From Pacificoceanicola sp049803835 (GTDB lineage Bacteria; Pseudomonadota; Alphaproteobacteria; Rhodobacterales; Rhodobacteraceae), in NCBI RefSeq assembly GCF_049803835.1, contig NZ_JBNAGK010000018.1:33054-97053 (forward strand): a DNA stretch of 64,000 nucleotides, given 5' to 3'. Shown here one piece after another: positions 24,945 through 35,309 of this stretch; positions within the stretch are counted from its first letter, which is position 1, and every line of letters starts with the position of its first letter. The notes below the pieces were generated by a model. It made no database searches. It was not told the DNA's origin and was given only the letters and a program-made list of their open reading frames with translations. A program made the position numbers and the translations under genes.

Positions 24945-25633
24945 CCCGGGGGGTGAGGATGCCTCGGTAATCCCCCCGATCTTGGAAGGAGCGTTTCCTC
25001 GACAGGATGAACGGGGAGAATCCGGTGAAGAAGACATGTTTCACCGAAGCCCGGATCATGGCTGTGCAGCGCCAGAGGGAGAGCGGTGTTGGATGGCAAT
25101 GCCGATCTGCCGCGCCCAGTCCCCCTTGCTGGCTTTGAAGTGGAACCAATCCGAAAAACGCGAAGGCGTGGATTCTTGCCCACGGTGACGCACCGCGCAC
25201 AGGCGTGGTGGATTGGACTCGTGCTGGTGACAGTCCCTCGGGCGGTGTCCGTGCCTGCGCGAAGCGTGGTCGCCACCCCGTCCGTGACCCGAAAGAGGTG
25301 AACATCGGCCTCCATGTCGGTGCGGCACACTGATTGGTTTGGCGGCCCTTATCTCGGTGTGTCGCCGTTTCGTACGGGTTTCGTGCGGGCAATCGCAATT
25401 GAGGCAGCCGCAATGCGGCGGTCTGGCCGCCCGGATCATGCATGGGCGTTCCGATAGGGCACGGAGGCCGTGGCCTCGCGAGTCTTCGCGTTGTCTCCCC
25501 GCCCCGGAGGCAGACGATCGGGCTGACGGCTCATCCCCCCTCACAAAGGACACGCAATATACCGGCGGACTCCCCACTATTTTCCGGGGGACGCATGGAC
25601 TGGGGCGCCGATGCCCGGAGACCTCCGCTCCAG
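24945..25633. other. 689-base region without a recognisable gene
   Basis: Frames here are open on several strands but none matches a family I know, none has a good ribosome site, and codon use does not favour one frame. A stem of CGGGGGG/CCCCCCG (24947-24953 with 24972-24978) with an inner GAGG/CCTC pairing just after the SDR stop could terminate that operon. The rest may be decayed sequence between two catabolic islands. Confidence 0.4.
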
Positions 25634-27718
25634 TCAGACCAATTCGCCTTCGACCACCCACATCGTCTCGGGAAAGCTCCAGGGCAGGGTCAAGCCATGA
25701 CTCATGAGGTAGCCGCCGCTGACGGTTATGCTTTCCGATTTCAAGAGCGGATCGCCGCGCGACAGATGCGGTGCGTCTGCGCGGTTCCGCAACGTTACGC
25801 GGTACATGGCGTCCCGGGTCAGCCGGGTCAGGCACAATGGCCGAGGGGCGATCTGTTTCGAGGTGTCCTGCTTGCCGGCGAACACGACAAATCGCCCACC
25901 ACCCTGCGCCAGATGCTGTTCGGCAGTCACCGCCGGATCCGGGCTGTCGAGGCGCAGGATATCCGCCCGCACCATCCAGTCGCGGTTGTCCTTCCACCAC
26001 CGTGTGACCTCCTTGAGGACGTGCGCCTCATCCGGGGTCAATTCGCGCGGGTCCATCTCGAACCCCATATGCCGCTGCGCCGCGACCCAGGCGCGAAAGC
26101 GGATATCGATGGTGCGGCCGGACGTGTGGCAAACGCGCGGGCCGACATGGGATCCGGTGACGGCCATCGGCAGCAAGATCGCGGCGTTGTGCTGCATCCT
26201 CAACCGTTCGATGGCGTCGTTGCTGTCGGAGAGCCAGACCCGCTGGGTTCGTTTCAGGATTCCGAAGTCGATCCGGCCTCCGCCCGAGGCACAGCTTTCG
26301 ATCTCGGTTGCAGGGAAGGCGGCGCGCAGCCGGTCTATCAAGTCGTAGGAGCCGCGGGTCTGGGCTGCGTCGGGCAGAGGCAGCACCCGGTTATGATCCC
26401 ATTTTATGTAGTCGATCTCGTACTCGCCGAGTATCCTGCCCACGCGGTCGAACAGGAAATCCCGGACCTGCGGCAGAGCCATGTTGAGCGCCTTCTGATG
26501 ACGGCCGAGGATCTGGTCCTCGCTGCCAAGTGCCCATTCCGGATGTTTGCGGTGAATGTCGCTGTCGGGGTTGATCATCTCCGGCTCGAACCAGAGCCCG
26601 AAGGTCATGCCCAGCGCGTGCACATGGTCAATCAGCGGCCCCAGCCCGTCAGGATACTTTCGCGGATCGACCTCCCAGTCCGAGAGCGCACGGGTGTCGT
26701 CGTCGCGGTTGCCGAACCAGCCGTCATCGAGGACGAAGCGCTCTGCGCCGAGGTCTGCCGCGAGCTCTGCGATTTCCTTCAGTTCCGCCAGGTTATGATC
26801 GAAATAGACCGCTTCCCAGCAATTGTAATGCACCGGGCGGGGCCGGGCAGGGAAGGGAAAGTCCACGACCTCGTCGCGCAGATGACGTTGGAACGCCACC
26901 GCGCAGCCGTTGATCCCATCATCGGAATAGACGGCGTACAGCACACCGGTCTCGAACCGTTGCTTGGCGTTGTTCTCGACCCGCGCGGCATGGCCGAACT
27001 GGATCTGCCGCCGACCGTCGGGCAATTCCTCTGCAACCATGCGGTGGCCGCCCGACCATCCGTAATGGAACGCGTACACGTCCCCCGCCGCATTGGTCGC
27101 CCCCCGGCAAGGCAAAAGGAGACCCGGGAAATGTTCGTGCCCGGTGCGGCCGGTGCGGTTCTCGCGGTAGCGCATGCCGGGCGACCACGGGATGTGGTTC
27201 ATCTGGAATTCGCCGCACCAGTGCCCCGAAAAGTCGATCATCTCGTCCGCCAGCTGCGGCGCGGGAAAGACCGGGGCAGACAGCCAGTGCAGGTGAATGG
27301 CGCTGTCGCAGTCCAGTTCGGCCTTGGCCTCGATCACATGGGTGACGGGGTTGATCAGGAACGAGGCAGTGTAGGTCAGCCCGTGGGCTGCATCGCGGAA
27401 GGACAGTGTCAGTGCGTTGCTGTCCTGCTCGGCGCTGTCAAAGCGGAATTTGGGCAGGAACGGCATGCCTGACCCGTCGCGCAGGATCACTCCGGGCTGG
27501 CCGGGGAAGGTGCGCACGGCTTCCGGGCAGATCGACAACTCCGGGTTGATGTCGAGCATCCCGCCGGTGACGTCGATTTCGTTCGCCCGGTAGATCGTCA
27601 CGAGATCTTCCTTGTCGGGCAGTCGCGGCCCCCAATAGACCACCTCGGCCAGATGATCATTGCGGGAACCGAGGACAAGAGACTGTCGACCGTCATCGAG
27701 ACGCCAGCATCGGATCAC
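25634..27718 (-). CDS. Alpha-galactosidase, glycoside hydrolase family 36
   Basis: A 694-residue retaining alpha-galactosidase, typical size for GH36. It removes terminal alpha-D-galactose from galactosides such as melibiose, raffinose or galactosyl-glycerol. The GTG start at 27718 overlaps the permease stop as GTGA. The N-terminal beta-sandwich is followed by the barrel, in which 'RFVLDDGWFGNRDDDTR' and 'WFEPEMINPDSDI' are seen; the nucleophile Asp lies in 'YIKWDHNRVL' and the acid/base Asp in 'VWLSDSNDAIERL', after 'ESCASGGGRIDFGI'. No signal peptide is present, so it acts in the cytoplasm on sugar imported by the neighbouring ABC system. It is the last gene of the minus-strand operon. Confidence 0.93.
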   Translation of the reverse strand: MIRCWRLDDGRQSLVLGSRNDHLAEVVYWGPRLPDKEDLVTIYRANEIDVTGGMLDINPELSICPEAVRTFPGQPGVILRDGSGMPFLPKFRFDSAEQDSNALTLSFRDAAHGLTYTASFLINPVTHVIEAKAELDCDSAIHLHWLSAPVFPAPQLADEMIDFSGHWCGEFQMNHIPWSPGMRYRENRTGRTGHEHFPGLLLPCRGATNAAGDVYAFHYGWSGGHRMVAEELPDGRRQIQFGHAARVENNAKQRFETGVLYAVYSDDGINGCAVAFQRHLRDEVVDFPFPARPRPVHYNCWEAVYFDHNLAELKEIAELAADLGAERFVLDDGWFGNRDDDTRALSDWEVDPRKYPDGLGPLIDHVHALGMTFGLWFEPEMINPDSDIHRKHPEWALGSEDQILGRHQKALNMALPQVRDFLFDRVGRILGEYEIDYIKWDHNRVLPLPDAAQTRGSYDLIDRLRAAFPATEIESCASGGGRIDFGILKRTQRVWLSDSNDAIERLRMQHNAAILLPMAVTGSHVGPRVCHTSGRTIDIRFRAWVAAQRHMGFEMDPRELTPDEAHVLKEVTRWWKDNRDWMVRADILRLDSPDPAVTAEQHLAQGGGRFVVFAGKQDTSKQIAPRPLCLTRLTRDAMYRVTLRNRADAPHLSRGDPLLKSESITVSGGYLMSHGLTLPWSFPETMWVVEGELV

Positions 27719-28563
27719 TTCACGGCCCCCAGTGTCAGACCTGCAATGAAGTGCTTTTGCATCAGGAAGAACATCGCCACTGGCGGCAAGGCGGCCACGA
27801 TGGAGCCCGCGCTCATCAGGTGATAGGCGGCGCGGAACTGGCTGTTGAACTCGGTGATGCCCGCCGTGACCGGCTGTGCGTCCGGTCCTTGGGTCAGCAC
27901 GACGGCCCAGAAGTAGTCGTTCCAGATGAAGGTGAAGATCAGCACCGCCAGTGCGGCCAGCGCGGGTTTCATCAAGGGCAGGACGACGTACCAGAAGATC
28001 TTCCATTCCGCGACGCCCTCCACCCGGGCCGCCTCGATCAGTGGGAAGGGCAGGGCGCGGATGAAGTTGCGCATGAACAGCGTGCAGAAGCCGGTCTGGA
28101 ACGCGATGTGGAACAGGATCAACCCGGTCTTGGTGTCATAGAGGTTGAGGTCGATCGTCAGATCGCGCACCGGCACCATCAGGATCTGGAACGGCACGAA
28201 GTTTCCCGCGATGAACATGAAGAAGATCAGCAGGTTGCCCTTGAACCGGTAGACTCCCAGCGCAAAACCCGCCATCGCCGACAGCGCCACTGCGCCGATC
28301 ACGGTAGGAACGGTGATCAGTAGCGAATTCAGCAGGTAGCGGGGCATGTTCGATTCAAAGAACACCCGGCCGTAGTTGGTGGCCATGTCGAAAGAGGACG
28401 GCAAACCCCAGTAATTGCCGTTGACGAAGTCCGCCTCGGGCTTGATCGAGAAATTGGCCACCGCGATCAACGGCAGGAGCCAGAGGATCAGAGCCAACGG
28501 CAGGAACGACTGGTAACTGATCTGTGCGGAGCGAGAGCGCTTTTCGATCGGGGTCGGAAACAT
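27715..28563 (-). CDS. ABC sugar transporter permease (MalG type)
   Basis: A 282-residue inner-membrane subunit of a CUT1-type sugar importer with about six helices. The cytoplasmic EAA loop that docks onto the ATPase is 'EAARVEGVAEWKIFWYVVLPLMKPA'. The protein begins with a short hydrophilic leader and a first helix 'LPLALILWLLPLIAVANFSIKP', as usual for the MalG partner. It starts one base before the MalF-type gene stops and overlaps the alpha-galactosidase start by four bases, so four genes are tightly coupled. Together with the binding protein (29618), the second permease (28565) and the ATPase on the divergent operon (31850) it completes the importer. Confidence 0.93.
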   Translation of the reverse strand: MFPTPIEKRSRSAQISYQSFLPLALILWLLPLIAVANFSIKPEADFVNGNYWGLPSSFDMATNYGRVFFESNMPRYLLNSLLITVPTVIGAVALSAMAGFALGVYRFKGNLLIFFMFIAGNFVPFQILMVPVRDLTIDLNLYDTKTGLILFHIAFQTGFCTLFMRNFIRALPFPLIEAARVEGVAEWKIFWYVVLPLMKPALAALAVLIFTFIWNDYFWAVVLTQGPDAQPVTAGITEFNSQFRAAYHLMSAGSIVAALPPVAMFFLMQKHFIAGLTLGAVK

Positions 28564-28564
28564 G

Positions 28565-29512
28565 TCAGCGTCCGCCTTTCTCGTCCTGGTACATCGACCA
28601 CAGGAAGTAGACGATGAAACCGAGCATGATGAAGAACAGGATCACCGCGATGGCTGCGCCGTAGCCCATCCGGAACCCGAATTCGGAGAGGGATTCCTCG
28701 AACATGTAGAAGCTGAGGACACGCGTCGATCCGAACGGGCCACCATTGGTCATGACGGAAATCAGGTCAAACGACCTGAGCGCGCCGATGATCGTCACGA
28801 CGAAGGCGATAAAGGTCGCGGGCCGCAATTGCGGCAGGATCACGTACCACAGCATGCGCCAGCCCTTGGCACCATCGAGGCGCGCTGCCTCGACCTGCTC
28901 GGGGTCGACGGCGTTGAGGCCGGTCAGGTAGAGGATCATGCAATAGGCCGTCTGTGGCCAGAGGCCCGCCGCGATGATGCCGTAGGTCGCCATGCTTGGA
29001 TCGCCCAGAATGTTCACCGGCCCAAAGCCGAAGAGGCCGATCAGGGCGTTCAGCAGGCCCTCGCGCGGCAGATAGAACCACGAAAACACCAGTCCCACGA
29101 CGACCTGGCTGATGACGAAGGGGAAGAAGAAAAGCGACTTGTAGATGCGGATGCCGCGAACGGTCTGGTTCAGGAAAAGGGCGATGAACAAGCCTGCGGG
29201 GATCGCCAGAAGGTACAGCACCAGCCACTTGATGTTGTTCCAGAAAGAGGTTTCGAACTTGCGATCCATGTTCTGGTCGCCGATGCCCAGAAGCCGCTCG
29301 TAATTGGAGGTGCCGACCCAGGTGGCTTCGCCGAGGCCGTCCCATTCGTGCAGGCTGATCCAGAAGCTCTGGCCAATCGGGATGATGACGTAGACCGCAA
29401 AGAACAGGATCGCGGGCGCCAGGAACAGCAGCGGCGTGACCGCGATTTCGTTGCGCTTGTACCAGCCGCGCTGCGCTGGCGGATGCGTGTCGGGGACGGT
29501 GGCGTGGGACAT
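28565..29512 (-). CDS. ABC sugar transporter permease (MalF type)
   Basis: A 315-residue inner-membrane permease of a CUT1 sugar importer. The N-terminal hydrophilic stretch 'HPPAQRGWYKRNEIAVTPLLFLAPAILFFAVYVIIPIGQSFWISL' leads into the first helix, and the EAA loop reads 'EQVEAARLDGAKGWRMLWYVILPQLRPA'. About six helices are expected. Length is typical for the MalF partner without the large periplasmic insertion found in E. coli MalF. It follows the binding-protein gene after about 105 bases that include a stable hairpin (29581-29607), which should keep permease levels below those of the binding protein. Confidence 0.93.
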   Translation of the reverse strand: MSHATVPDTHPPAQRGWYKRNEIAVTPLLFLAPAILFFAVYVIIPIGQSFWISLHEWDGLGEATWVGTSNYERLLGIGDQNMDRKFETSFWNNIKWLVLYLLAIPAGLFIALFLNQTVRGIRIYKSLFFFPFVISQVVVGLVFSWFYLPREGLLNALIGLFGFGPVNILGDPSMATYGIIAAGLWPQTAYCMILYLTGLNAVDPEQVEAARLDGAKGWRMLWYVILPQLRPATFIAFVVTIIGALRSFDLISVMTNGGPFGSTRVLSFYMFEESLSEFGFRMGYGAAIAVILFFIMLGFIVYFLWSMYQDEKGGR

Positions 29513-29580
29513 CGGGCTTCCCTCAATGCAGAGGCGACCTTCGTGACGAAAGGCGGCGCGGCGGCGTTCGGAAGGGATAA

Positions 29581-29607
29581 ACGGGGGCAGCGGCAGGCCG
29601 CCCCCGT
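29581..29607 (-). terminator. Intra-operon hairpin after the binding-protein gene
   Basis: On the minus strand an 8-bp perfect stem (29600-29607 with 29581-29588) with an 11-base loop lies 10 bases past the stop of the binding protein and is followed by only TTTAT. It probably works as a partial terminator or an RNA-stabilising element, a common arrangement in ABC operons. Confidence 0.55.
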
Positions 29608-29617
29608 CCGGGACAAA

Positions 29618-30883
29618 TCACTTGTAGATGCGCTGACGGGCGTCTTCGAGACGGGCCAGAATATCTTCAAGGTTGTCCGGGAAGACCATGAACTCCTGCA
29701 GACCTTCCATGCCGAAGCTGGCCATTTCCGCCGGGAAGTCTCGGTCGAAGAACTGCATGATCCCGCCGCCCGCGTTGTTCGACAGCATGTCGAAGCCCTG
29801 CCGCAGGAACTTGTCGTCGCCGATTTGGGCCTCTGCGTTCACCGGCAGTTGGCCGAGGGCGTCGCCGGCATTGATCTTGGTCTGGTTCTCGGCCGACACG
29901 ACGAAGCGCAGGAATTCCTTGGCGGCGTCCATGTTCTGCGCGCCCGATGCGATATGGAACGTGTCCGTCGGCGCGTCCTCGGCATAATCGACATCCGCGA
30001 TCTTGGGGAACTGGTAGAAGTCCAGTTGATCGTCGGTCAGTCCGCCGTCGCGCATCGCCGCAACCGCGAAGTTGCCCATGAGGTAGGATGCGGCTTCGCC
30101 ATTGACCATGAAGGGCAGCGCCTCCTGCCACGAATAGGTCTGGTGATCGTCGATGAAGGCACCCATGTCGATCAGCTCGCGCCAGTTGGCAAAGGTCTGG
30201 CGGACGCGCTCATCGGTCCACGGGATCTCGCCCCGGGCCAGTTGCATGTGGAAATCATAGCCATTGGTGCGGCTGTTGATGTAATCGAACCAGCCGCCTG
30301 CGGTCCAAAGGAACTTGGTCCCGATGGTGTAGCACTTGCGCCCTGAATCGAGAATGGCCTGACAGTTGGCCTTTTCTTCTTCCCAGGTCGTGGGTTCGCT
30401 CAGACCCAGCTCGTCGAAGATGTCCTTCCGGTAGTAGATACCCCACTGGTAATAGGTGTACGGCACACCCCACTGGGCGCCGTCGATGGTCATCGCACCC
30501 TTGGTGGAGGCCAGCGCCTCGAATGCGGGTTCCTCCCACAGATCGGACACATCGGCGAAGAGGCCCGCATTGACATAGGGCAGCATCCGGTTGGCCGCGT
30601 ACCAGTTCACCACGTCCGGCGGGTTTGCCCCCAGGGCGTTGCGGATCTGGGTTTTCCAGGCCTCGCGGTCAACGATGGTCAGTTCGATGTTCAGGTCGGG
30701 ATGCATCGCTCCGAAATCGGCGACCATGCCCTCCATCACGGCGCGCGGTGCAGGGTTCGACATGTCCGAGATGATCCTGAGATCCCCCGACAGAGCCATG
30801 CCATGCGACTCGGCGAAGGCTGTTCCGGCAAGCAGGGTGGCTGCGCCAAGCGCAACCCAGGCGGTTGTTTTCCTTGATTTCAC
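29618..30883 (-). CDS. ABC sugar-binding protein (CUT1, family 1)
   Basis: A 421-residue periplasmic receptor for the galactoside importer. The GTG start at 30883 has GGGAGGATACC upstream, and the product begins with a signal peptide ('KTTAWVALGAATLLAGTAFAES'). The family-1 binding protein pattern is seen in 'GALGANPPDVVNWYAANRMLPYVNAGLFADVSDLW', 'GVPYTYYQWGIYYRKDIFDELGL', and the late 'AKEFLRFVVSAENQTKINA'. Several Trp and Tyr residues ('WTAGGWFDYINSRTNGYDFH') suit carbohydrate stacking. It heads the minus-strand operon and is divergent from the IclR regulator across 119 bases that hold two 21-bp-spaced repeats. That the ligand is an alpha- or beta-galactoside is inferred from the enzymes next to it. 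Confidence 0.92.
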   Translation of the reverse strand: MKSRKTTAWVALGAATLLAGTAFAESHGMALSGDLRIISDMSNPAPRAVMEGMVADFGAMHPDLNIELTIVDREAWKTQIRNALGANPPDVVNWYAANRMLPYVNAGLFADVSDLWEEPAFEALASTKGAMTIDGAQWGVPYTYYQWGIYYRKDIFDELGLSEPTTWEEEKANCQAILDSGRKCYTIGTKFLWTAGGWFDYINSRTNGYDFHMQLARGEIPWTDERVRQTFANWRELIDMGAFIDDHQTYSWQEALPFMVNGEAASYLMGNFAVAAMRDGGLTDDQLDFYQFPKIADVDYAEDAPTDTFHIASGAQNMDAAKEFLRFVVSAENQTKINAGDALGQLPVNAEAQIGDDKFLRQGFDMLSNNAGGGIMQFFDRDFPAEMASFGMEGLQEFMVFPDNLEDILARLEDARQRIYK

Positions 30884-30915
30884 GGTATCCTCCCAGATGT
30901 TATCAGGAATGGTCC

Positions 30916-30947
30916 ACTTATTGAGTTTGACATCCCATTTATTGAGA
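30916..30947. promoter_or_regulatory. Two direct repeats, candidate IclR operator
   Basis: CA(C/T)TTATTGAG occurs at 30916-30926 and 30937-30947, differing at one base and starting exactly 21 bases apart, i.e. two helical turns on one face of the DNA. They lie between the divergent binding-protein and IclR genes, close to the minus-strand start. The spacing suits two bound dimers of one regulator. Confidence 0.55.
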
Positions 30948-31002
30948 CGTATTCGGAAAGATAACTTGAGTCAATCGCGCATATTTCGGGCACAAGGACG
31001 GA

Positions 31003-31827
31003 ATGAAGGTCAGGGATTTGGCAGACAACAAGAAGCCCCAAAGAGAGACCGATGGTTCCGGAACCGTCGTCAAGGCGCTTGACGTTCTCGACGTCGTCGC
31101 ACGGTTTGGCCGGCCAGTGCGGGCTTCGGAAATTCAGGCGGCCAGCAGCCTGCCAAAGGGCACGCTGTATCGGTTTCTTCAGACCCTGACCGACCAGAAC
31201 ATGCTGAGCTATGACGCCGACCGCCGGGTCTACTTTCTGGGTGTGCGCCTGGTCAGGCTGGCGCAGGTGGCCTGGCGCAACTTTCAGATCGCGCCGGTGG
31301 CGCGTCCGCACCTGGACGCCCTGGCCCGAAAGATCGGGCTGGCGACCTATCTGTCGAAACTGGATGGCGGCCAGTGTGTCTCGCTCGAGCGTGGAACGCC
31401 CGATGTCATTGCCGGGGTCTATCAGGACGTCGACCGGGTCTATCCCGCCTATTGCACCGCCGTCGGCAAGGCCATGCTGGCCAGCCTGCCGGAGCAGGCC
31501 CGCGAGAACGCATTGACGATGCAAAGTTTTCACCGGCTGACCAAATCCACGATCACCGACGCACAGACGCTGCGGACTGAACTGTCCGAGGCGCGCGAAC
31601 GGGGATACGCCGTCGAAGACGACGAGCATGTCCCCGGTGTCATCGCGGTGGCCGTGCCGATCCTGTCACCCGGCGGGATACTTCTGGGTGGGATCGGTGT
31701 CTTTTCGGGCGACCGGCGGACGGACCTCGAAAATCTCAAGGCTCACATCCCGGACATGCAGCGTACCGCGGCGGACATTGCCCGCGATGCCGCTGATTGG
31801 CGTTTCCCGGATCGAACGACGAGATAA
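31003..31827 (+). CDS. IclR family regulator of the galactoside locus
   Basis: A 274-residue regulator. The N-terminal winged helix-turn-helix covers ~residues 20-85 ('TVVKALDVLDVVARFGRPVRASEIQAASSLPKGTLYRFLQTLTDQNML'), and the C-terminal effector domain shows 'ARKIGLATYLSKLDGGQCVSLERG', 'YCTAVGKAMLASLPE' and 'GVIAVAVPILSPGGILLGGIGVFSG'. AAGGACGG precedes the ATG. It begins the plus-strand operon IclR-ATPase-GH42 and stands back to back with the binding-protein operon, so one regulator can control both halves. IclR-type proteins of sugar loci are often repressors relieved by the substrate; that sense of control is inference here. Confidence 0.9.
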   Translation: MKVRDLADNKKPQRETDGSGTVVKALDVLDVVARFGRPVRASEIQAASSLPKGTLYRFLQTLTDQNMLSYDADRRVYFLGVRLVRLAQVAWRNFQIAPVARPHLDALARKIGLATYLSKLDGGQCVSLERGTPDVIAGVYQDVDRVYPAYCTAVGKAMLASLPEQARENALTMQSFHRLTKSTITDAQTLRTELSEARERGYAVEDDEHVPGVIAVAVPILSPGGILLGGIGVFSGDRRTDLENLKAHIPDMQRTAADIARDAADWRFPDRTTR

Positions 31828-31849
31828 GACGCAACAAGGGGGGAATTCG

Positions 31850-32908
<1,059 letters not shown>

Positions 32909-32975
32909 CGGGACACGCCCGTGGCGGCATGGCAAACAGGGCGAAACGCGCCATTCGGACGCCGGAGCAAACGAC

Positions 32976-34898
32976 ATGAAACGCACCCTCGGAACCTGCT
33001 ATTACCCCGAGCATTGGCCACGCGACATCTGGCAGGACGACGCGCGGCGCATGGCAGAGGCCGGCCTCACCTGGGTCCGGATCGGAGAGTTCGCCTGGTC
33101 GCGGCTTGAACCGGAGCCCGGCCAGTACGCCTTCGACTGGCTGGACGAGGCCATCGCGGTGCTTGGCGCGGCCGGGCTGCGCGTGGTGCTGGGCACGCCC
33201 ACGGCGACGCCGCCGCGCTGGATGATCCATCGGCACCCGGACATGCTGGCGGTGGATGCCGATGGACGCCCGCGCAAGTTCGGCTCGCGCCGCCACTATT
33301 GCTTCAGTCACGAAGGCTACAAGGCGGAATGCGCCCGGATCGTCACCCGTCTGGCCGAGCGCTACGGGCAAAATCCGCATGTCGCCGCCTGGCAGACGGA
33401 CAATGAATACGGCTGCCACGACACCACGATCTCCTACAGCGATGCGGCGCGGAAGGCCTTTCAAAGCTGGCTCCGTACGCGATATCCGGGGGCTGCGAAT
33501 GACGGTGACATCCAGGCGTTGAACGAAGCCTGGGGCAATGTCTTCTGGTCCATGGACTATGGCAGTTTCGATGACATCGACCTGCCCAACCTGACCGTGA
33601 CCGAACCGAACCCAAGTCATGTGCTTGATTTCCGGCGCTTCTCGTCGGATCAGGTCGTCGCGTTCAACCGCCTGCAGGTCGAGATCATCCGCGCCCATTC
33701 CAGTGCGCCGATTGCGCATAATTACATGGGACGGGTCACCGACTTCGATCACTACAAGGTCGGGGCCGATCTCGATATCGCGTCTTGGGACAGCTACCCG
33801 CTCGGCTTTCTCGAAGACCGCGTTCCGGCGACTGTCGAACGGCAGCGCACCTACGCCCGTCAGGGCGACCCGGATTTTCAGGCCTTCCACCACGATCTGT
33901 ACCGCGCTGTCGGTCGGGGCCGCTGGTGGGTGATGGAACAGCAGCCGGGGCCGGTGAACTGGGCCCCCCATAATCCCGCGCCGCTGCCCGGGATGGTCCG
34001 GCTCTGGTCCTGGGAGGCCTTTGCCCATGGCGCGGAGGCAGTCTGCTACTTTCGCTGGCGGCAGGCGCCCATGGCGCAGGAACAGTTGCATGCCGGGTTG
34101 CTGCGTCCGGACAGCGCAGAGGCGCCGGGCCTTGCCGAGGTGCGGCAGGTTGCGGCGGAACTGGCCGACGCCCCGGAGGTGGGCGCGGAGCGCGCGCCCG
34201 TCGCGCTGATTTTCGACTATGACGCCGAGTGGGCCTGGGCGATCCAGCCGCATTGCGCAGGACTCAGCTATTTCGAACTGGTCTTCGAGACGTATCGCGG
34301 GCTTCGCAGGGCGGGTCACTCGGTGGATATCCTGCCGCCTGACCCCGCCGGGCTGGATGGCTACAAACTGATTGTCGCGCCCGGATTGATGCATATGCCG
34401 GACGCCTTGAAGGCCGCTTTGGCGGCTAGCGGCGCCATCGCGTTGATCGGCCCGCGTGCTGCCGCCCGCGATGACGGCATGCGCATCCCTGTGCCCTTGC
34501 CGCCGAACTTGCCGGGTCTCGATGTCACGGTCACCCATGTCGAAAGCTTGCGGCCCGATACGCCCGTCGCACTGCAGCGCGGTGGAACCATTCGCAGCTA
34601 TCGGGACGTGCTGGAAACGGGTGCCGAGGTTCTGGAGACCACGACGGACGGCGAGGCCGTGGTGGTTGCCCAAGGCAAGCTGATCTATGTCGCCGGCTTC
34701 CTTGATCCCGAGGCAATGCGGCGGCTCATTGAAACGGCATCCGACCGCGCCGGACTTGCGTCGCTCGATCTGCCCGAAAGCGTGCGGTGCCGGGACACGG
34801 ACGTCCATCGGTACTGGTTCAATTACGGAACACGGCCCCAGGAGACGCACGGCAGGACGTTACCGCCCCTGTCCGTGACGCGCGAACGCCGCGCGTAG
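32976..34898 (+). CDS. Beta-galactosidase, glycoside hydrolase family 42
   Basis: A 640-residue GH42 beta-galactosidase of normal length, lacking a signal peptide and so cytoplasmic. It hydrolyses terminal beta-D-galactosides. The start at 32976 follows GGAG and gives the family's typical opening 'TLGTCYYPEHWPRDIWQDD'. The acid/base Glu is in 'WQTDNEYGCHDT' and the nucleophile Glu in 'WWVMEQQPGPVNW'; 'RLWSWEAFAHGAEAVCYFRWRQ' follows. The trimerisation-type middle domain ('VALIFDYDAEWAW') and a small C-terminal beta domain are present. It is the last gene of the IclR-ATPase operon. Combined with the GH36 enzyme on the divergent operon it lets the cell use both anomers of galactosides. Confidence 0.94.
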   Translation: MKRTLGTCYYPEHWPRDIWQDDARRMAEAGLTWVRIGEFAWSRLEPEPGQYAFDWLDEAIAVLGAAGLRVVLGTPTATPPRWMIHRHPDMLAVDADGRPRKFGSRRHYCFSHEGYKAECARIVTRLAERYGQNPHVAAWQTDNEYGCHDTTISYSDAARKAFQSWLRTRYPGAANDGDIQALNEAWGNVFWSMDYGSFDDIDLPNLTVTEPNPSHVLDFRRFSSDQVVAFNRLQVEIIRAHSSAPIAHNYMGRVTDFDHYKVGADLDIASWDSYPLGFLEDRVPATVERQRTYARQGDPDFQAFHHDLYRAVGRGRWWVMEQQPGPVNWAPHNPAPLPGMVRLWSWEAFAHGAEAVCYFRWRQAPMAQEQLHAGLLRPDSAEAPGLAEVRQVAAELADAPEVGAERAPVALIFDYDAEWAWAIQPHCAGLSYFELVFETYRGLRRAGHSVDILPPDPAGLDGYKLIVAPGLMHMPDALKAALAASGAIALIGPRAAARDDGMRIPVPLPPNLPGLDVTVTHVESLRPDTPVALQRGGTIRSYRDVLETGAEVLETTTDGEAVVVAQGKLIYVAGFLDPEAMRRLIETASDRAGLASLDLPESVRCRDTDVHRYWFNYGTRPQETHGRTLPPLSVTRERRA

Positions 34899-35309
34899 AT
34901 GCCGACAGCCCACGACATGAATCGTGAAGGGAGCCGACATGGACGTGAGGGAATGGGACGCTCGACGATCAGGCGCCCCTCGGTCTGCGTCTCCGGTCGC
35001 CAGCGTATCAAGGTGAAAGTCATGGACCTGCTTCCGTAAACCCGTCCTGAATGCCAACGAGACGCCATCGACAGTCGCTGCAGGTCGCCCGTGAAGGGCC
35101 GTTTTTCCGTAGAAAATTGGCCGAAAAGGAGGCTGCTCTGCCTCTTCTGCCCAAGGCAATACAAGCCCTCAAAAACTCGCGGAGTTTCTCGGTCAACGGC
35201 GTGCCCGAGTCTGCCGGGTGTCATATCAGTTGGAACGGTCGGCGTTGGATCGTGCTCCGTGGCGTCGCGTGGGAAGCCGCGGGCCACTATCGCTGGCTCG
35301 TGCCGCAAC
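34899..35309. other. Region after GH42 without a recognisable gene
   Basis: About 410 bases with no frame that shows a known motif or a good ribosome site. Open frames on both strands have mixed codon use. The sequence may be decayed, as may be the small gene at 35310-35747 that follows. I see no repeat or IS end that explains it. Confidence 0.35.

Noticed and set aside
24892..25443. A 183-codon minus-strand frame in the gap before the alpha-galactosidase locus.
   Set aside because: No family match, no ribosome site, and adjacent frames are equally open, so coding is not supported.
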